Source: Reichenbachiella sp.
GTDB lineage: Bacteria; Bacteroidota; Bacteroidia; Cytophagales; Cyclobacteriaceae
Direction: 5' to 3'
Assembly (NCBI RefSeq): GCF_033344935.1
Contig: NZ_JAWPMM010000001.1
Span: forward strand, 2,404,001 to 2,468,000
Length of the DNA: 64,000 bases
Part shown: one piece after another, positions 9,295-16,719 of the stretch
How the letters are laid out: every line of letters begins with the position of its first letter
Position numbering within the stretch: position 1 is the stretch's first letter
Position numbers and translations under genes: made by a program
Notes under the pieces: generated by a model
Database searches by the model: none
The model's input: the letters and a program-made list of their open reading frames with translations, nothing else
What the model was told of the DNA's origin: nothing

Positions 9295-10516
9295 GGATTA
9301 TCTCCTTAGCCAAGGTTTTAAAATCCTCTGAATTCCAATCCTCATCTTCCTCGGATTCGTATAGCTTGTCGCTTTCCGCCTTAAAGCTCAACAAGCATTT
9401 CTGAATTTGTTCGGTGTGCATGGATTTCGTCACTTTTAAAGTTTTTAAGTCAAGGAATGCTCCAGGGAACTCTGAAATATCCTGATCGTGCAGATATGGG
9501 TGATCTATGAGATAGAAAAGTAAATCTGTTAATGCAGTATTGTTGGGATCAACCAAAATTTTTGATAATGTCAAGCTTACGGCCTCATAATTGTCGTTGC
9601 GAATATCCCTGTTGAGTTCAGAGATAGTTGCCATTTCAATATTGAACTTCTTTAGAAATTCGGTCTTGTACTTGTCCAGGAGTTCATTTTTGAATTCTTG
9701 GAAGAATGGATCAGTTGCCTTGATAAAATCGGAGTCCTGATCAATCTCAACAGCTTCGTTAGGCATTTCTGCTACTTCATCATCAATGAAAAAGGGCTTG
9801 CAGGCTGACAGGTAATTGCCATAATTTTTAATGCTCTTTGTAATGTCAATGTAATGCTCATGTCCTTCAAGGTGAGCATGGAGATTGGCAAATAGCAAAA
9901 AGTAAATATCTATCTTCGCAGGGAGTGCACAATCCATTCCGTCAAGGCCGTTTTTAATCCCATATTCCAAGATCAGGTTAGATGTTAGTGCTTCTGTTTC
10001 CGGATCGACCCATATATTGAACGAGTGTGAAGAATCAAACCCGAAGGGGTGAACTTGAAGAATTGTATTTTCAACAGTATAGGTGATCCACTGATTTAGT
10101 AGAGATTCCTGTTTTACCTCAAACTTTATGTGTCTCAAGATAAACCGAAGCAGGATTTCATTGAGTTGATTTTGAGACCTCCATAATGGGTCGAAATCAT
10201 CAGCATTACTGTTAGCCTGATTGTTTTTTGCATAGCGTGCGTAATTATTGTGAAAGGTTCTGACTGAACAGGTCATATTTAGTAGCTTACGAATCGCTTT
10301 TATAGTCAGAGAGGGGTCTTCTTCTTTTAGTGAATAGGCCATTTCCATCTTGCGCTTTAATATGTAGCGCTGAGGTGTTTCATCCAATCGTGCTTTAAAA
10401 TCTCTGTACAGTTTCTTGCTAGAGACCGAAAATTGAGTTTCAAGCAAGTGATCTGGATAAGGTATTTCTTGGGCATGTGCGTCGATGTAGGTAATGACTT
10501 CAGTTAGATATTCCAT
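9278..10516 (-). CDS. Large protein with N-terminal AraC-type DNA-binding domain
   Basis: A 412-residue protein whose first 100 residues read like an AraC/XylS double helix-turn-helix (FKARLDETPQRYILKRKMEM, then SLTIKAIRKLLNMT... SVRTFHNNY). Most AraC regulators carry this at the C-terminus, so the order is unusual. Residues 110-412 contain no motif I know; they are acidic and mixed helix/strand, ending EDEDWNSEDFKTLAKEI. No membrane segment. It sits just beside the attachment region and integrase, so control of element genes is plausible but inferred. The start has no SD. Confidence 0.6.
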   Translation of the reverse strand: MEYLTEVITYIDAHAQEIPYPDHLLETQFSVSSKKLYRDFKARLDETPQRYILKRKMEMAYSLKEEDPSLTIKAIRKLLNMTCSVRTFHNNYARYAKNNQANSNADDFDPLWRSQNQLNEILLRFILRHIKFEVKQESLLNQWITYTVENTILQVHPFGFDSSHSFNIWVDPETEALTSNLILEYGIKNGLDGMDCALPAKIDIYFLLFANLHAHLEGHEHYIDITKSIKNYGNYLSACKPFFIDDEVAEMPNEAVEIDQDSDFIKATDPFFQEFKNELLDKYKTEFLKKFNIEMATISELNRDIRNDNYEAVSLTLSKILVDPNNTALTDLLFYLIDHPYLHDQDISEFPGAFLDLKTLKVTKSMHTEQIQKCLLSFKAESDKLYESEEDEDWNSEDFKTLAKEIILKKDH

Positions 10517-10573
10517 AAAAAGCGTTTATTTCAAAGTAAAAGAGTTCACAAACTAAATTCAACTTGGCCTCTA

Positions 10574-10611
10574 TGAAGATTTTGGACAGTGGTGTGAAGA
10601 TTTTGGACAGT
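10574..10611. repeat. Two 17-bp direct repeats with 21-bp period
   Basis: A 17-bp unit containing GATTTTGGACAGT occurs at 10574-10590 and again at 10595-10611. The 21-bp period is two helical turns, so a bound protein would sit on one face. It is near the attachment core and could be accessory integrase or excisionase sites. Confidence 0.6.
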
Positions 10612-10626
10612 ATCTTGTTAAATCTA

Positions 10627-10647
10627 GTGCACGGATTTTGCACGGAT
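10627..10647. repeat. 21-bp direct repeat, copy 1 (candidate integrase arm site)
   Basis: A 21-bp sequence made of two TGCACGGAT units is identical to 10917-10937. The two copies flank the tRNA-Ser fragment and lie 290 bp apart. Tandem short sites on both sides of a core are typical of arm-type sites of tyrosine recombinases; that role is inferred. Confidence 0.6.
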
Positions 10648-10767
10648 TGCCCTCAATGTTCATTGTATGTTCCCTATCTGTTCCTCTGATTTTGGAGCGG
10701 TAATATTCAAAAATGGAGGTGTTTTTCAGAGAGCTGGTCGGCTGAAAAGCCGCAGTCAGTAAGGAAA

Positions 10768-10831
10768 TGGCGGACACTGAGGGATTCGAACCCTCGATAG
10801 AGTTATTAACCCTATACTCCCTTAGCAGGGA
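10768..10831 (-). other. tRNA-Ser(GCU) 3' fragment, integrase attachment core
   Basis: On the minus strand this reads as the 3' part of a tRNA-Ser. The anticodon loop CTGCTAA (anticodon GCT at 10824-10826) is followed by GGGAG, a long variable arm, a perfect T stem-loop (GAGGG TTCGAAT CCCTC), the acceptor strand AGTGTCC, discriminator G and an encoded CCA. The 5' half is absent: no GGACACT acceptor partner exists upstream, the anticodon stem has an A-A mismatch on its 5' side, and the stop codon of the integrase gene lies only 6 bp upstream. This is the form expected for an attP or junction site of a tRNA-targeting integrase. It is not a working tRNA. Confidence 0.85.
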
Positions 10832-10836
10832 TGCAA

Positions 10837-12039
10837 TTATAGCCATTGAGAAATGGCTTCAAAGTCTTTCTCAGTAAGGCTTTTAGTGGTGTTTGACTTG
10901 TAAGTTTTGTCATGTTGTGCACGGATTTTGCACGGATCGGTTAAATCATCTCTTAAGCCAACCGGGTTAGGTAACTGGTTTATCGCTTCAATCAAACTCT
11001 TTCTTGGAAGGTGGGTATAATGCCTACTCATCTCGTTTTCAGAGGCATGACCAAGGATTTCATCTTTAATCATTTCACTCACGCCACCAGGCCAAATTAA
11101 ATATGTAGAAACGGTGTGCCTTGCAACATAAGGAGTAATACTAATCCCCGATCTCTTTTTAGCTGAATTGATCGGGCAAGCCATTTGCCCTCCAGAATTA
11201 TAAATTATCCGTCCGGCTTTATTATACTTTCTATTCGATGGGTAGCGCTTTCCAAGCGTATTCAAAAATACATGCTCATTATTCTGCTCTTTTAAAAAGC
11301 TCATTAATGGCTTTATACATTTATGCATTGGAATTCCTCTTGGCATATCTGTTTTGGTTTCATCCAAGGCAATCCAATCGCATTCAGGATTAAGGCTGTG
11401 AGTTTCTAGGTCAAATGCTTCAAGGGGTCTACATCCTGTCCAAAAAAGAAAAAACATCACTTTTGCTGCTGGATAAGAAAGAGCATTAATAAAGCTTATT
11501 GCATCTTCATAGGTGCAAGGCTTACGAGATCGAGTCTTAGATTTATTTCGCTTGGGGCGTTGCCACTCAACATAGGGGCATAGGGGTTTCTGGCCTTTGG
11601 TATTATGCTTCCAAACAGCAATAAAGGGAGTCCAAAACTGTCGGTTTTGAGTATCAGGTGTACAATGCCCGTACATTTCATGGGCTAGGTCGTTGAGTTG
11701 TTCTTGATCAATTTCTCTTATTTTGAAATGTCCAAGTCTTCCGATTAGTCCTGTCCATTCACCTCCCTTGTATTCACCTAAGTAGCGAGGTGATCCACCT
11801 GCTTTTAGATAGTTTAGGGCTGCATCAAGAAAGGTGGCTGAGTAGGCTTTTCCATAGATATAAGCTTCTCTAAGTTCGGAGATGCGGCGATCTCTATAAT
11901 CCTTGATTTGAGTAGAGGGTGTCTTTAAACCCTTGTGAGGTATTCCTGAGCTTTCATAGATTTCTTGACCGTGGATGGTACCTCGAACGTACCAGTTTGG
12001 TGACTTTGGTTTTTTGAATATTTTAAGTTCATTTGACAT
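10837..12039 (-). CDS. int: Tyrosine recombinase/integrase
   Basis: It catalyses site-specific strand exchange between attP and the tRNA-Ser target. From the ATG at 12037-12039 it has 400 residues: an N-terminal arm-binding part (about 1-60), a core-binding domain (60-165) and the catalytic domain (180-345). Catalytic residues visible are Arg204 (TGCRPLEAF), Lys229 (DETKTDMPRG), Arg307 (PYVARHT), His331 (ILGHAS) and the nucleophile Tyr341 (RHYTH). The usual first His of the HxxR box is Tyr304, an oddity known to be tolerated in some family members. The gene ends 6 bp from the tRNA-Ser fragment, and its 3' end contains one 21-bp repeat copy. An in-frame ATG at 12075 is less likely. Confidence 0.9.
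   Translation of the reverse strand: MSNELKIFKKPKSPNWYVRGTIHGQEIYESSGIPHKGLKTPSTQIKDYRDRRISELREAYIYGKAYSATFLDAALNYLKAGGSPRYLGEYKGGEWTGLIGRLGHFKIREIDQEQLNDLAHEMYGHCTPDTQNRQFWTPFIAVWKHNTKGQKPLCPYVEWQRPKRNKSKTRSRKPCTYEDAISFINALSYPAAKVMFFLFWTGCRPLEAFDLETHSLNPECDWIALDETKTDMPRGIPMHKCIKPLMSFLKEQNNEHVFLNTLGKRYPSNRKYNKAGRIIYNSGGQMACPINSAKKRSGISITPYVARHTVSTYLIWPGGVSEMIKDEILGHASENEMSRHYTHLPRKSLIEAINQLPNPVGLRDDLTDPCKIRAQHDKTYKSNTTKSLTEKDFEAISQWL
10917..10937. repeat. 21-bp direct repeat, copy 2, inside the 3' end of int
   Basis: Identical to 10627-10647 and containing two TGCACGGAT units. It encodes part of the integrase C-terminal tail beyond the catalytic tyrosine, so it may be a binding site that is also read as protein. 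Confidence 0.6.
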
Positions 12040-12224
12040 TGTGTTAATTGTACCACTTGTTCGGGCGGAAGGCACCAGATTTCCTTGTTTTTGATATAAA
12101 AAACATGTGGAATCATTCCAGATTTTCTAATGAGTTTTCGGACTTTTCTTTTTTGAGCTAGAGGCGATAAATCCGTCAGAGGTTTTCCGATTTTTTTCGC
12201 GACTTCGAGTTCAGATAAAAGCAT
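11925..12224 (-). CDS. Small DNA-binding protein, possible excisionase
   Basis: A 99-residue protein whose N-terminus (LLSELEVAKKIG) resembles the winged-helix start of excisionase/AlpA/MerR-type proteins. It is followed by a basic helix (QKRKVRKLIRKSG) and a beta strand with tryptophan (IKNKEIWCLPPEQV). Its last 38 codons overlap the integrase N-terminus in another frame, so the two are translationally linked. Such small basic proteins next to an integrase commonly set recombination direction. The ATG lies 6 nt after a near-consensus -10 element, so the mRNA may be leaderless. Excisionase identity is an inference. Confidence 0.6.
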   Translation of the reverse strand: MLLSELEVAKKIGKPLTDLSPLAQKRKVRKLIRKSGMIPHVFYIKNKEIWCLPPEQVVQLTQCQMNLKYSKNQSHQTGTFEVPSTVKKSMKAQEYLTRV

Positions 12225-12228
12225 CGTA

Positions 12229-12259
12229 GGACTATAGTCCTAATTCTTTAGTATGTCAA
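12229..12259 (-). promoter_or_regulatory. Sigma70-like promoter with palindromic operator before the excisionase-like gene
   Basis: On the minus strand TTGACA (12259-12254), a 17-nt spacer and TATAGT (12236-12231) form a near-perfect promoter. The -10 lies within the perfect palindrome GGACTATAGTCC (12229-12240), a likely autoregulatory operator. The -35 overlaps the end of the HNH gene. The ATG starts at 12224, at the expected transcription start. Confidence 0.65.
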
Positions 12260-13086
12260 GCTAAGAGGGATTCAAAATCGTCATGATTGACTAGTTCAAG
12301 TTCAAGAATGGCTTTCCAATGATTGATACCATATTTTAATCGTCTTTCGTTAGTCGATTGCTCCACAATCGTTTTAAATTTCTCTATGCCTAATTGTGGA
12401 ACCGTGTATTTGGCAGAGGAAACAATTGGGTCAATGACCTCATTAGAATTTTCTCTGAACCTTTTAAATAAATCTAAATTCTCATAATGTGACTGTACTA
12501 GATTGGAAAAATTATCATCCAAGGCTGATCCGTCTATTGAAAAAATCGGAATTGGATACGACTCGAATTCTACCTGTAAATATTGAGCTTCTGGTAGTAT
12601 GTCGTAGTACAAGTTAAGAAAGGCTCTTTCGCCTTCGATCAGCCATTGATCGCCTTTTTGTCCGTTACAGCTAAAACAGCAGGGAAGTAGATTAATTGGG
12701 TTAACGACGAACTCAGGGAATTCTTCTTTAGGTACTATATGGTCGAATGAATGCACAGGTTCAATCGTGCACATCTGGCAAGTGTTAAATTTTCTTTCAT
12801 CCTTTGTTGTCAGCAATACATTGAGTTCTTGCAGGATTTTGCTTTTGTAGCGATATAAGGATAAGAGATCAGTCTTTTGCTGTCCAGAGTACCCATATGG
12901 AGCAATAGATTTAAGATTATCTTCGTTCAACAACTCTGCATATTGCTCAAATACTTCTTCTATCTGACCATCCAGTGCATTTAGGCGTTCCTTATATTCA
13001 GGGTCACTCTTTTTGCTGTATTTCTTAGAAACAACAGTTTTATGAAACTCATGGCAATCCTCACCATATGGCTCTAAATTTATCAT
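12256..13086 (-). CDS. ptuB: HNH endonuclease of a Septu-like pair (PtuB-like)
   Basis: A 276-residue HNH-family nuclease. A zinc-binding knuckle is visible (C103-Q-M-C106 with C137-F-S-C140). The catalytic stretch is FDHIVPKEEF (Asp115-His116), then NPINLLP, matching the H-N part of the motif. The N-terminal 100 residues are helical and the C-terminal 130 are unrecognised. Its ATG overlaps the stop of the ATPase gene (ATGA), so the two proteins are made together. In Septu anti-phage systems an ATPase and an HNH nuclease form a complex that degrades nucleic acid. This pairing, size and order fit. The symbol is by analogy. Confidence 0.75.
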   Translation of the reverse strand: MINLEPYGEDCHEFHKTVVSKKYSKKSDPEYKERLNALDGQIEEVFEQYAELLNEDNLKSIAPYGYSGQQKTDLLSLYRYKSKILQELNVLLTTKDERKFNTCQMCTIEPVHSFDHIVPKEEFPEFVVNPINLLPCCFSCNGQKGDQWLIEGERAFLNLYYDILPEAQYLQVEFESYPIPIFSIDGSALDDNFSNLVQSHYENLDLFKRFRENSNEVIDPIVSSAKYTVPQLGIEKFKTIVEQSTNERRLKYGINHWKAILELELVNHDDFESLLA

Positions 13087-15071
13087 TCGCTCTCTTCAAA
13101 AATACTGTTTACAAAAAGCCTTAGATTCAGGCTGACAGGAATATTATCGCTCTGGATGGCCTCAATGATTTCATCGGCATTTTTTTCCTTTCGCTTTAAT
13201 CGTCTTATTATTTCTTGGTAATGTTTTGGGATTTCATTTGTCCCAAAAACTTCTTCTGTTATATCGGATAAATTAGCACCAAAAGATTCCAATCCGATTT
13301 TCCTGATTGCTAAGGAGTCCTCAACTCTGTCAAAAACATAGACATTTCTGGAGAGTAACTCTCTAATTATAATTGGTGAATGAGTCGTAAGAATGCAAAA
13401 GGATTGAAACCTTTTAACCAACTCGTAAATAGTATTCATTAATTGAGCAATAGCATTGGGATGTAGGTGAGTTTCTGGTTCATCGAAAAGCAGTAGCGAG
13501 TCATATCGGATATGAGCAATAATATTTGTTACGGTTTCTAGTAGTATTCTTTGGCCTGAGCTAAGTTCTCTACGCATTGAGTTGAGTTTCTCAATGTTTA
13601 CCTTGGGCTTACCTAAATCATCACGCCCGAAAATCCCTAGGAGATAAGATTCAGGAAGAAATTCACTTAGGATTTCTTCCCAATCTTCAACCCGTTCTAA
13701 TTCCTCTATTCGCTTCCTTGTATGTCCAAATTTGATGGCTCGCCCTCTATCATCACCCATGTCACCAGTTTCATCTCTTAGACTACAAAAGGTGTAATCT
13801 ATATTAATACCGGATTTGCTTGGCTTGAAAGTGTCGAATGGGCTATATGATAATGCGATTATTTTTGAGAATAACGGAGTTGCGCTATCAAAGAACTCAT
13901 CATTTTCTTCGGCTAGGTCACGAGGTAATTGGGAAATGAATTGTGTCTTTCCAACCCCATTTTTACCAATGATGGCGCATATTCTATTGGGTATTTCAGA
14001 AGTATCCTCAAAATCGAAATTAATTCTTATTGGGGGAATCTCGGCATCACCAAATTTTGGAGAAAATAGATGGGTGAACGTGTACATATCAGCACGTGTT
14101 CTACCACTCAGTTCAAATCTTACTTCTCTAAGAATTCTTTCAGCTTTGTCTTCTCTTATAAGGGAGTTTTTGAAATAGCTCTCCCTTTCAAAAATGTCAG
14201 AAATATCTGTGAAGAATGCAGCATCCCTTAAAGCGAATAGTATTGACCTGAATTTGGCCTTATACTCCTCTTTAAGATATTCATAATATGCCTTGCTTTG
14301 TCCCAGGCTACAAAAGGAATCATCTAGTTCAGTAAAAGATTCGGGTAGAATCGGGTGAAAATTTTGAAAGTTGCCATCTTTATCTTGGTGCTCTGAATAA
14401 TTGCTAGAATCGTTCGTAATAATTTTAAGCTCACCAAATTTATCCAGTTCACCGTCAGAATCTCTGTAAACCAAATTGCAACGAGATTTTAAGGAATAAT
14501 CATTCCACCAATCAAAGTCGCGAAAGTCCAGGATGAATATATCTTTTTCTTCGGGTTTAAACTCGTTCAAATCCTTAACCTCATAGTTGGGAAAGAACCT
14601 GATGTTGTTTTTCACGACACCTGTTGGGTATTTGTTGTTAGGGTCGTAGTTGGATAATTCAAATATTGGATTGTCGTCGTTGTCAAATCCAGAAGTGTCT
14701 AGGCTGAAGCCTTCTTTATTAAGTTGAAAGTTTATTTCATCAGCAAGATTAAGCCTTTGTGGTTCCGAAGGCTGAAAGCCGGGGCTTACAAGATATTCCA
14801 GCAGCTTAACTAGTTTATCACCTTCGGTAACATCAAATCTGGTAAGCAGTGTGTATTCTAGTTCCCAGTCATTATTATGGACAAGATGTTTAACAGCATC
14901 TCCGTAAGCGTCTTTATATCTCGAGTCTTCTGATGGTTTAGTTCTAAGATTAAATACATGATCAAGCAGATCAATTATTCCTTCATCATGTGATCCATAA
15001 AACACCGATGGATTGGCTATCAATCCCTTAGCTATTTTTATTTTCTTTTCTCGGTTTAGGTTGAAGGTCAT
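13083..15071 (-). CDS. ptuA: Septu-like ATPase (PtuA-like) with long N-terminal extension
   Basis: 662 residues from the ATG at 15069-15071 (SD-like GAGAAG just upstream); an in-frame TTG at 15107 is a weaker start. The ABC-type ATPase is in the C-terminal half: Walker A G369KNGVGKT376, signature LSSGQR near 505, Walker B LLLFDEPETHLHP, and the H-loop in LTTHSP. About 340 residues precede it. Residues 60-130 (helical, with LEYLVSPGFQ and INFQLNKEGFSL) resemble AbiJ N-terminal-type modules, which Septu ATPases are not usually described as carrying. The gene heads a two-gene defence operon inside the mobile element. Confidence 0.72.
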   Translation of the reverse strand: MTFNLNREKKIKIAKGLIANPSVFYGSHDEGIIDLLDHVFNLRTKPSEDSRYKDAYGDAVKHLVHNNDWELEYTLLTRFDVTEGDKLVKLLEYLVSPGFQPSEPQRLNLADEINFQLNKEGFSLDTSGFDNDDNPIFELSNYDPNNKYPTGVVKNNIRFFPNYEVKDLNEFKPEEKDIFILDFRDFDWWNDYSLKSRCNLVYRDSDGELDKFGELKIITNDSSNYSEHQDKDGNFQNFHPILPESFTELDDSFCSLGQSKAYYEYLKEEYKAKFRSILFALRDAAFFTDISDIFERESYFKNSLIREDKAERILREVRFELSGRTRADMYTFTHLFSPKFGDAEIPPIRINFDFEDTSEIPNRICAIIGKNGVGKTQFISQLPRDLAEENDEFFDSATPLFSKIIALSYSPFDTFKPSKSGINIDYTFCSLRDETGDMGDDRGRAIKFGHTRKRIEELERVEDWEEILSEFLPESYLLGIFGRDDLGKPKVNIEKLNSMRRELSSGQRILLETVTNIIAHIRYDSLLLFDEPETHLHPNAIAQLMNTIYELVKRFQSFCILTTHSPIIIRELLSRNVYVFDRVEDSLAIRKIGLESFGANLSDITEEVFGTNEIPKHYQEIIRRLKRKEKNADEIIEAIQSDNIPVSLNLRLFVNSIFEESE

Positions 15072-15405
15072 TCTTCTCTTTCTAAAGATTTTATGTGATG
15101 CTTCCAAGATAATATTAAAATCACAATTACCTATTTTGTGTGAATATTTATCAATTTCTTCATTGTTTCATATGGCGCATGTTGAACTCGTTTTGCTTTG
15201 CGTCAAAATCAGGGATTTGATCTCCCCTGACGTGATGTCTGATAGAATTATAAGCACTTTGAGATTGTTCACTTTCTAAGGTTGAAACAAGTAGTTCAGT
15301 GACCCTTTAATGCACCGAAGTAGCACCTCGCCATAAGCCAACTATTTATGATAATTATCGTTAGCAATACTTGACACTGTACCAATAAAGTTGTACACTT
15401 GTAGT
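15072..15405. other. Intergenic region between ptuA-like and toxin genes
   Basis: No gene is supported here. It holds the divergent promoters of the two modules. A short hairpin (TCAGGG 15209-15214 with CCCTGA 15225-15230) lies in the middle. No T-run follows, so it is not a clear terminator. Confidence 0.4.
15371..15399 (+). promoter_or_regulatory. Sigma70-like promoter of the toxin-antitoxin pair
   Basis: TTGACA at 15371-15376, a 17-nt spacer, then TACACT at 15394-15399. The toxin ATG begins at 15406, the expected start of transcription, so the mRNA would be leaderless. GTAC repeats at 15379-15382 and 15393-15396 may be part of the antitoxin operator. Confidence 0.6.
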
Positions 15406-15810
15406 ATGGATGAATTGCCCGAATACATAGCCTATCAAGGTGATGAATATCAAATAGAGTTCTATTTCGATGAGAAGGGTAAAAGTCAAGCAAGAGAGTA
15501 TTTGACGAACATGGAAGCGTCAGATGCTAAGAAGTTTGCTCATCTTCTCCAAATGATGGGAGATGTCGGGCAAATAAAGAACGAACAGAAGTTTAGGAAT
15601 GAAGGGGATAAAATCTATGCCTTCAAGCCTCAACCTCATAGGTTTTTATGCTTTTTCGTTAGTGGTAAGAAAATCATTATCACTAATGCTTTTATCAAGA
15701 AACAGCAAAAATTGCCCAAGTCAGAAAAAGACCGGGCATTGGATAAAAAACTGGATTACGAAACACGAAATAAGAAAGGAACATATTATGGAGAAGAAAA
15801 CGAAAAATAA
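15406..15810 (+). CDS. RelE/HigB-type toxin
   Basis: A 134-residue protein of the HigB/phage Gp49-like branch of the RelE superfamily, mRNA interferases that cut mRNA at the ribosome. The core (residues 14-110) has the expected order: QIEFYFDEKGKSQAREYL, then HLLQMMGDVGQIKNEQKFR, then IYAFKPQPHRFLCFFVSGKKIIITNAFIKK. The last strand and the Phe-Lys-Lys ending are typical. The C-terminus is basic. The next gene, overlapping by 23 bp, is an XRE-type antitoxin. Toxin before antitoxin is the HigBA order. Start chosen at the first ATG; a TTG at 15391 overlaps the -10 element. Confidence 0.8.
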   Translation: MDELPEYIAYQGDEYQIEFYFDEKGKSQAREYLTNMEASDAKKFAHLLQMMGDVGQIKNEQKFRNEGDKIYAFKPQPHRFLCFFVSGKKIIITNAFIKKQQKLPKSEKDRALDKKLDYETRNKKGTYYGEENEK

Positions 15811-16102
15811 ATTCGGGTCTGCATTCGGCAAGTTCTTGGATGATCCTGATTTCAAGAAAGACTATGATAAGGAGTTTAAGGAATTCGCCTTATCCGAACT
15901 TTTGATGACTTTAATGGATAACGAAAAGCAAAGCGTGCGAAAGCTTGCCGAATTGGCAGGAATTTCACCGACAACAATCCAGAATATAAAGTCAGGCAAA
16001 AACTCGGATGTGAAGCTCAGCAACTTCCTTAATATTATTGAGGCATGTGGTTATAGACTTGAGTTGGTAAAAGGCGAAAAGAGCCTTTCGCTTTCTGCCT
16101 AG
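15788..16102 (+). CDS. XRE-type antitoxin (HigA-like)
   Basis: A 104-residue helix-turn-helix protein starting MEKKTKNKFG, overlapping the toxin stop. The helix-turn-helix is VRKLAELAGISPTTIQNIKS at about residues 50-69, followed by a helical C-terminus (LNIIEACGYRLELV) typical of the family. It should bind the toxin and repress the shared promoter. The overlap assures co-translation. In mobile elements such pairs stabilise inheritance. Confidence 0.8.
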   Translation: MEKKTKNKFGSAFGKFLDDPDFKKDYDKEFKEFALSELLMTLMDNEKQSVRKLAELAGISPTTIQNIKSGKNSDVKLSNFLNIIEACGYRLELVKGEKSLSLSA

Positions 16103-16104
16103 TT

Positions 16105-16539
16105 TTATAGTTCGCTTAGAATAGAATAAAAGCCATCATTAGTGACTATCAAATGATCCTCTAAATCAATACGCAGCAATTTTCCCGCCTTATAGAATTG
16201 CTCGGTAAGATGAATGTCGGCCTTACTCGGTTTTAAATTCCCAGAAGGGTGATTATGAGCAAGTATAAAGCTGTTGGCTCGTCTTTTAAGGGCAATGGCG
16301 AAGACGAGTCTCAGATCGACTGTAGTTTCCGAGAGGCCACCTTTCGAGATCGAGGCGATAGACATAAGCCTAAGCTGGCGATCCAAAAACATCGCCTTGC
16401 ATTCTTCGATTAGCTCGATCTGATCTTGATCCCAGCTCTCCAGAAATATTTCATAAGCATCTTTGGCACAAGTAATCTTTGGCCTTTCATGGGCTTTGAG
16501 CTTGTTTCGATAAGTAAGCTTTACTTCTTCAATATGCAT
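16105..16539 (-). CDS. RadC-family JAB/MPN domain protein
   Basis: A 144-residue protein. The JAB-type metal motif is clear: AHNHPSGNLKPSKADIHLT at about 93-111 (His-x-His followed by Asp), with a preceding acidic residue in EECKAMFLDR. RadC-like proteins of this size without the helix-hairpin-helix part are common on plasmids and integrative elements, usually beside antirestriction and single-strand-binding genes, as here. The true biochemical role is not settled in the literature. It overlaps the preceding small gene by 19 bp. Confidence 0.82.
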   Translation of the reverse strand: MHIEEVKLTYRNKLKAHERPKITCAKDAYEIFLESWDQDQIELIEECKAMFLDRQLRLMSIASISKGGLSETTVDLRLVFAIALKRRANSFILAHNHPSGNLKPSKADIHLTEQFYKAGKLLRIDLEDHLIVTNDGFYSILSEL

Positions 16540-16709
16540 ATTTGTACTTCCTCAACATTGTATATTTCCCAATGACTGCTACCCTCTATTTCAGTGAATT
16601 CACTGCCACATAATTGAGATGCTATCTGTTCAGCTTCCTTCTGGGTATTGGCTCTGATTTGTACCTGTAGATAGGTGCGCATTTCGGCCTTTGCTATAAA
16701 TGTTTTCAT
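16521..16709 (-). CDS. Small unknown protein with strong ribosome binding site
   Basis: 62 residues from the ATG at 16707-16709, which is preceded by TAAGGAG at ideal spacing; an in-frame upstream ATG at 16784 has no such signal. The protein is small, alpha/beta (MKTFIAKAEMRTYLQVQIRA, then a helix with QKEAEQIA), with a C-terminal strand. It lies between the 147-residue gene and radC in a leftward operon. The function is unknown. Confidence 0.6.
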   Translation of the reverse strand: MKTFIAKAEMRTYLQVQIRANTQKEAEQIASQLCGSEFTEIEGSSHWEIYNVEEVQICILKK

Positions 16710-16719
16710 TAGTGACTCC

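Noticed and set aside
10768-10831. Functional tRNA-Ser gene
   Set aside because: The 5' acceptor strand and D arm are missing and the int stop codon is in their place.
10571-10846. Leftward 91-codon frame across the tRNA fragment
   Set aside because: It spans the tRNA-Ser fragment and repeats and has no protein-like composition; the tRNA explains the sequence.
12256-15071. Retron-Septu (reverse transcriptase with PtuAB)
   Set aside because: No reverse transcriptase motif (such as YADD) lies on either side, so only the Septu-like pair is supported.
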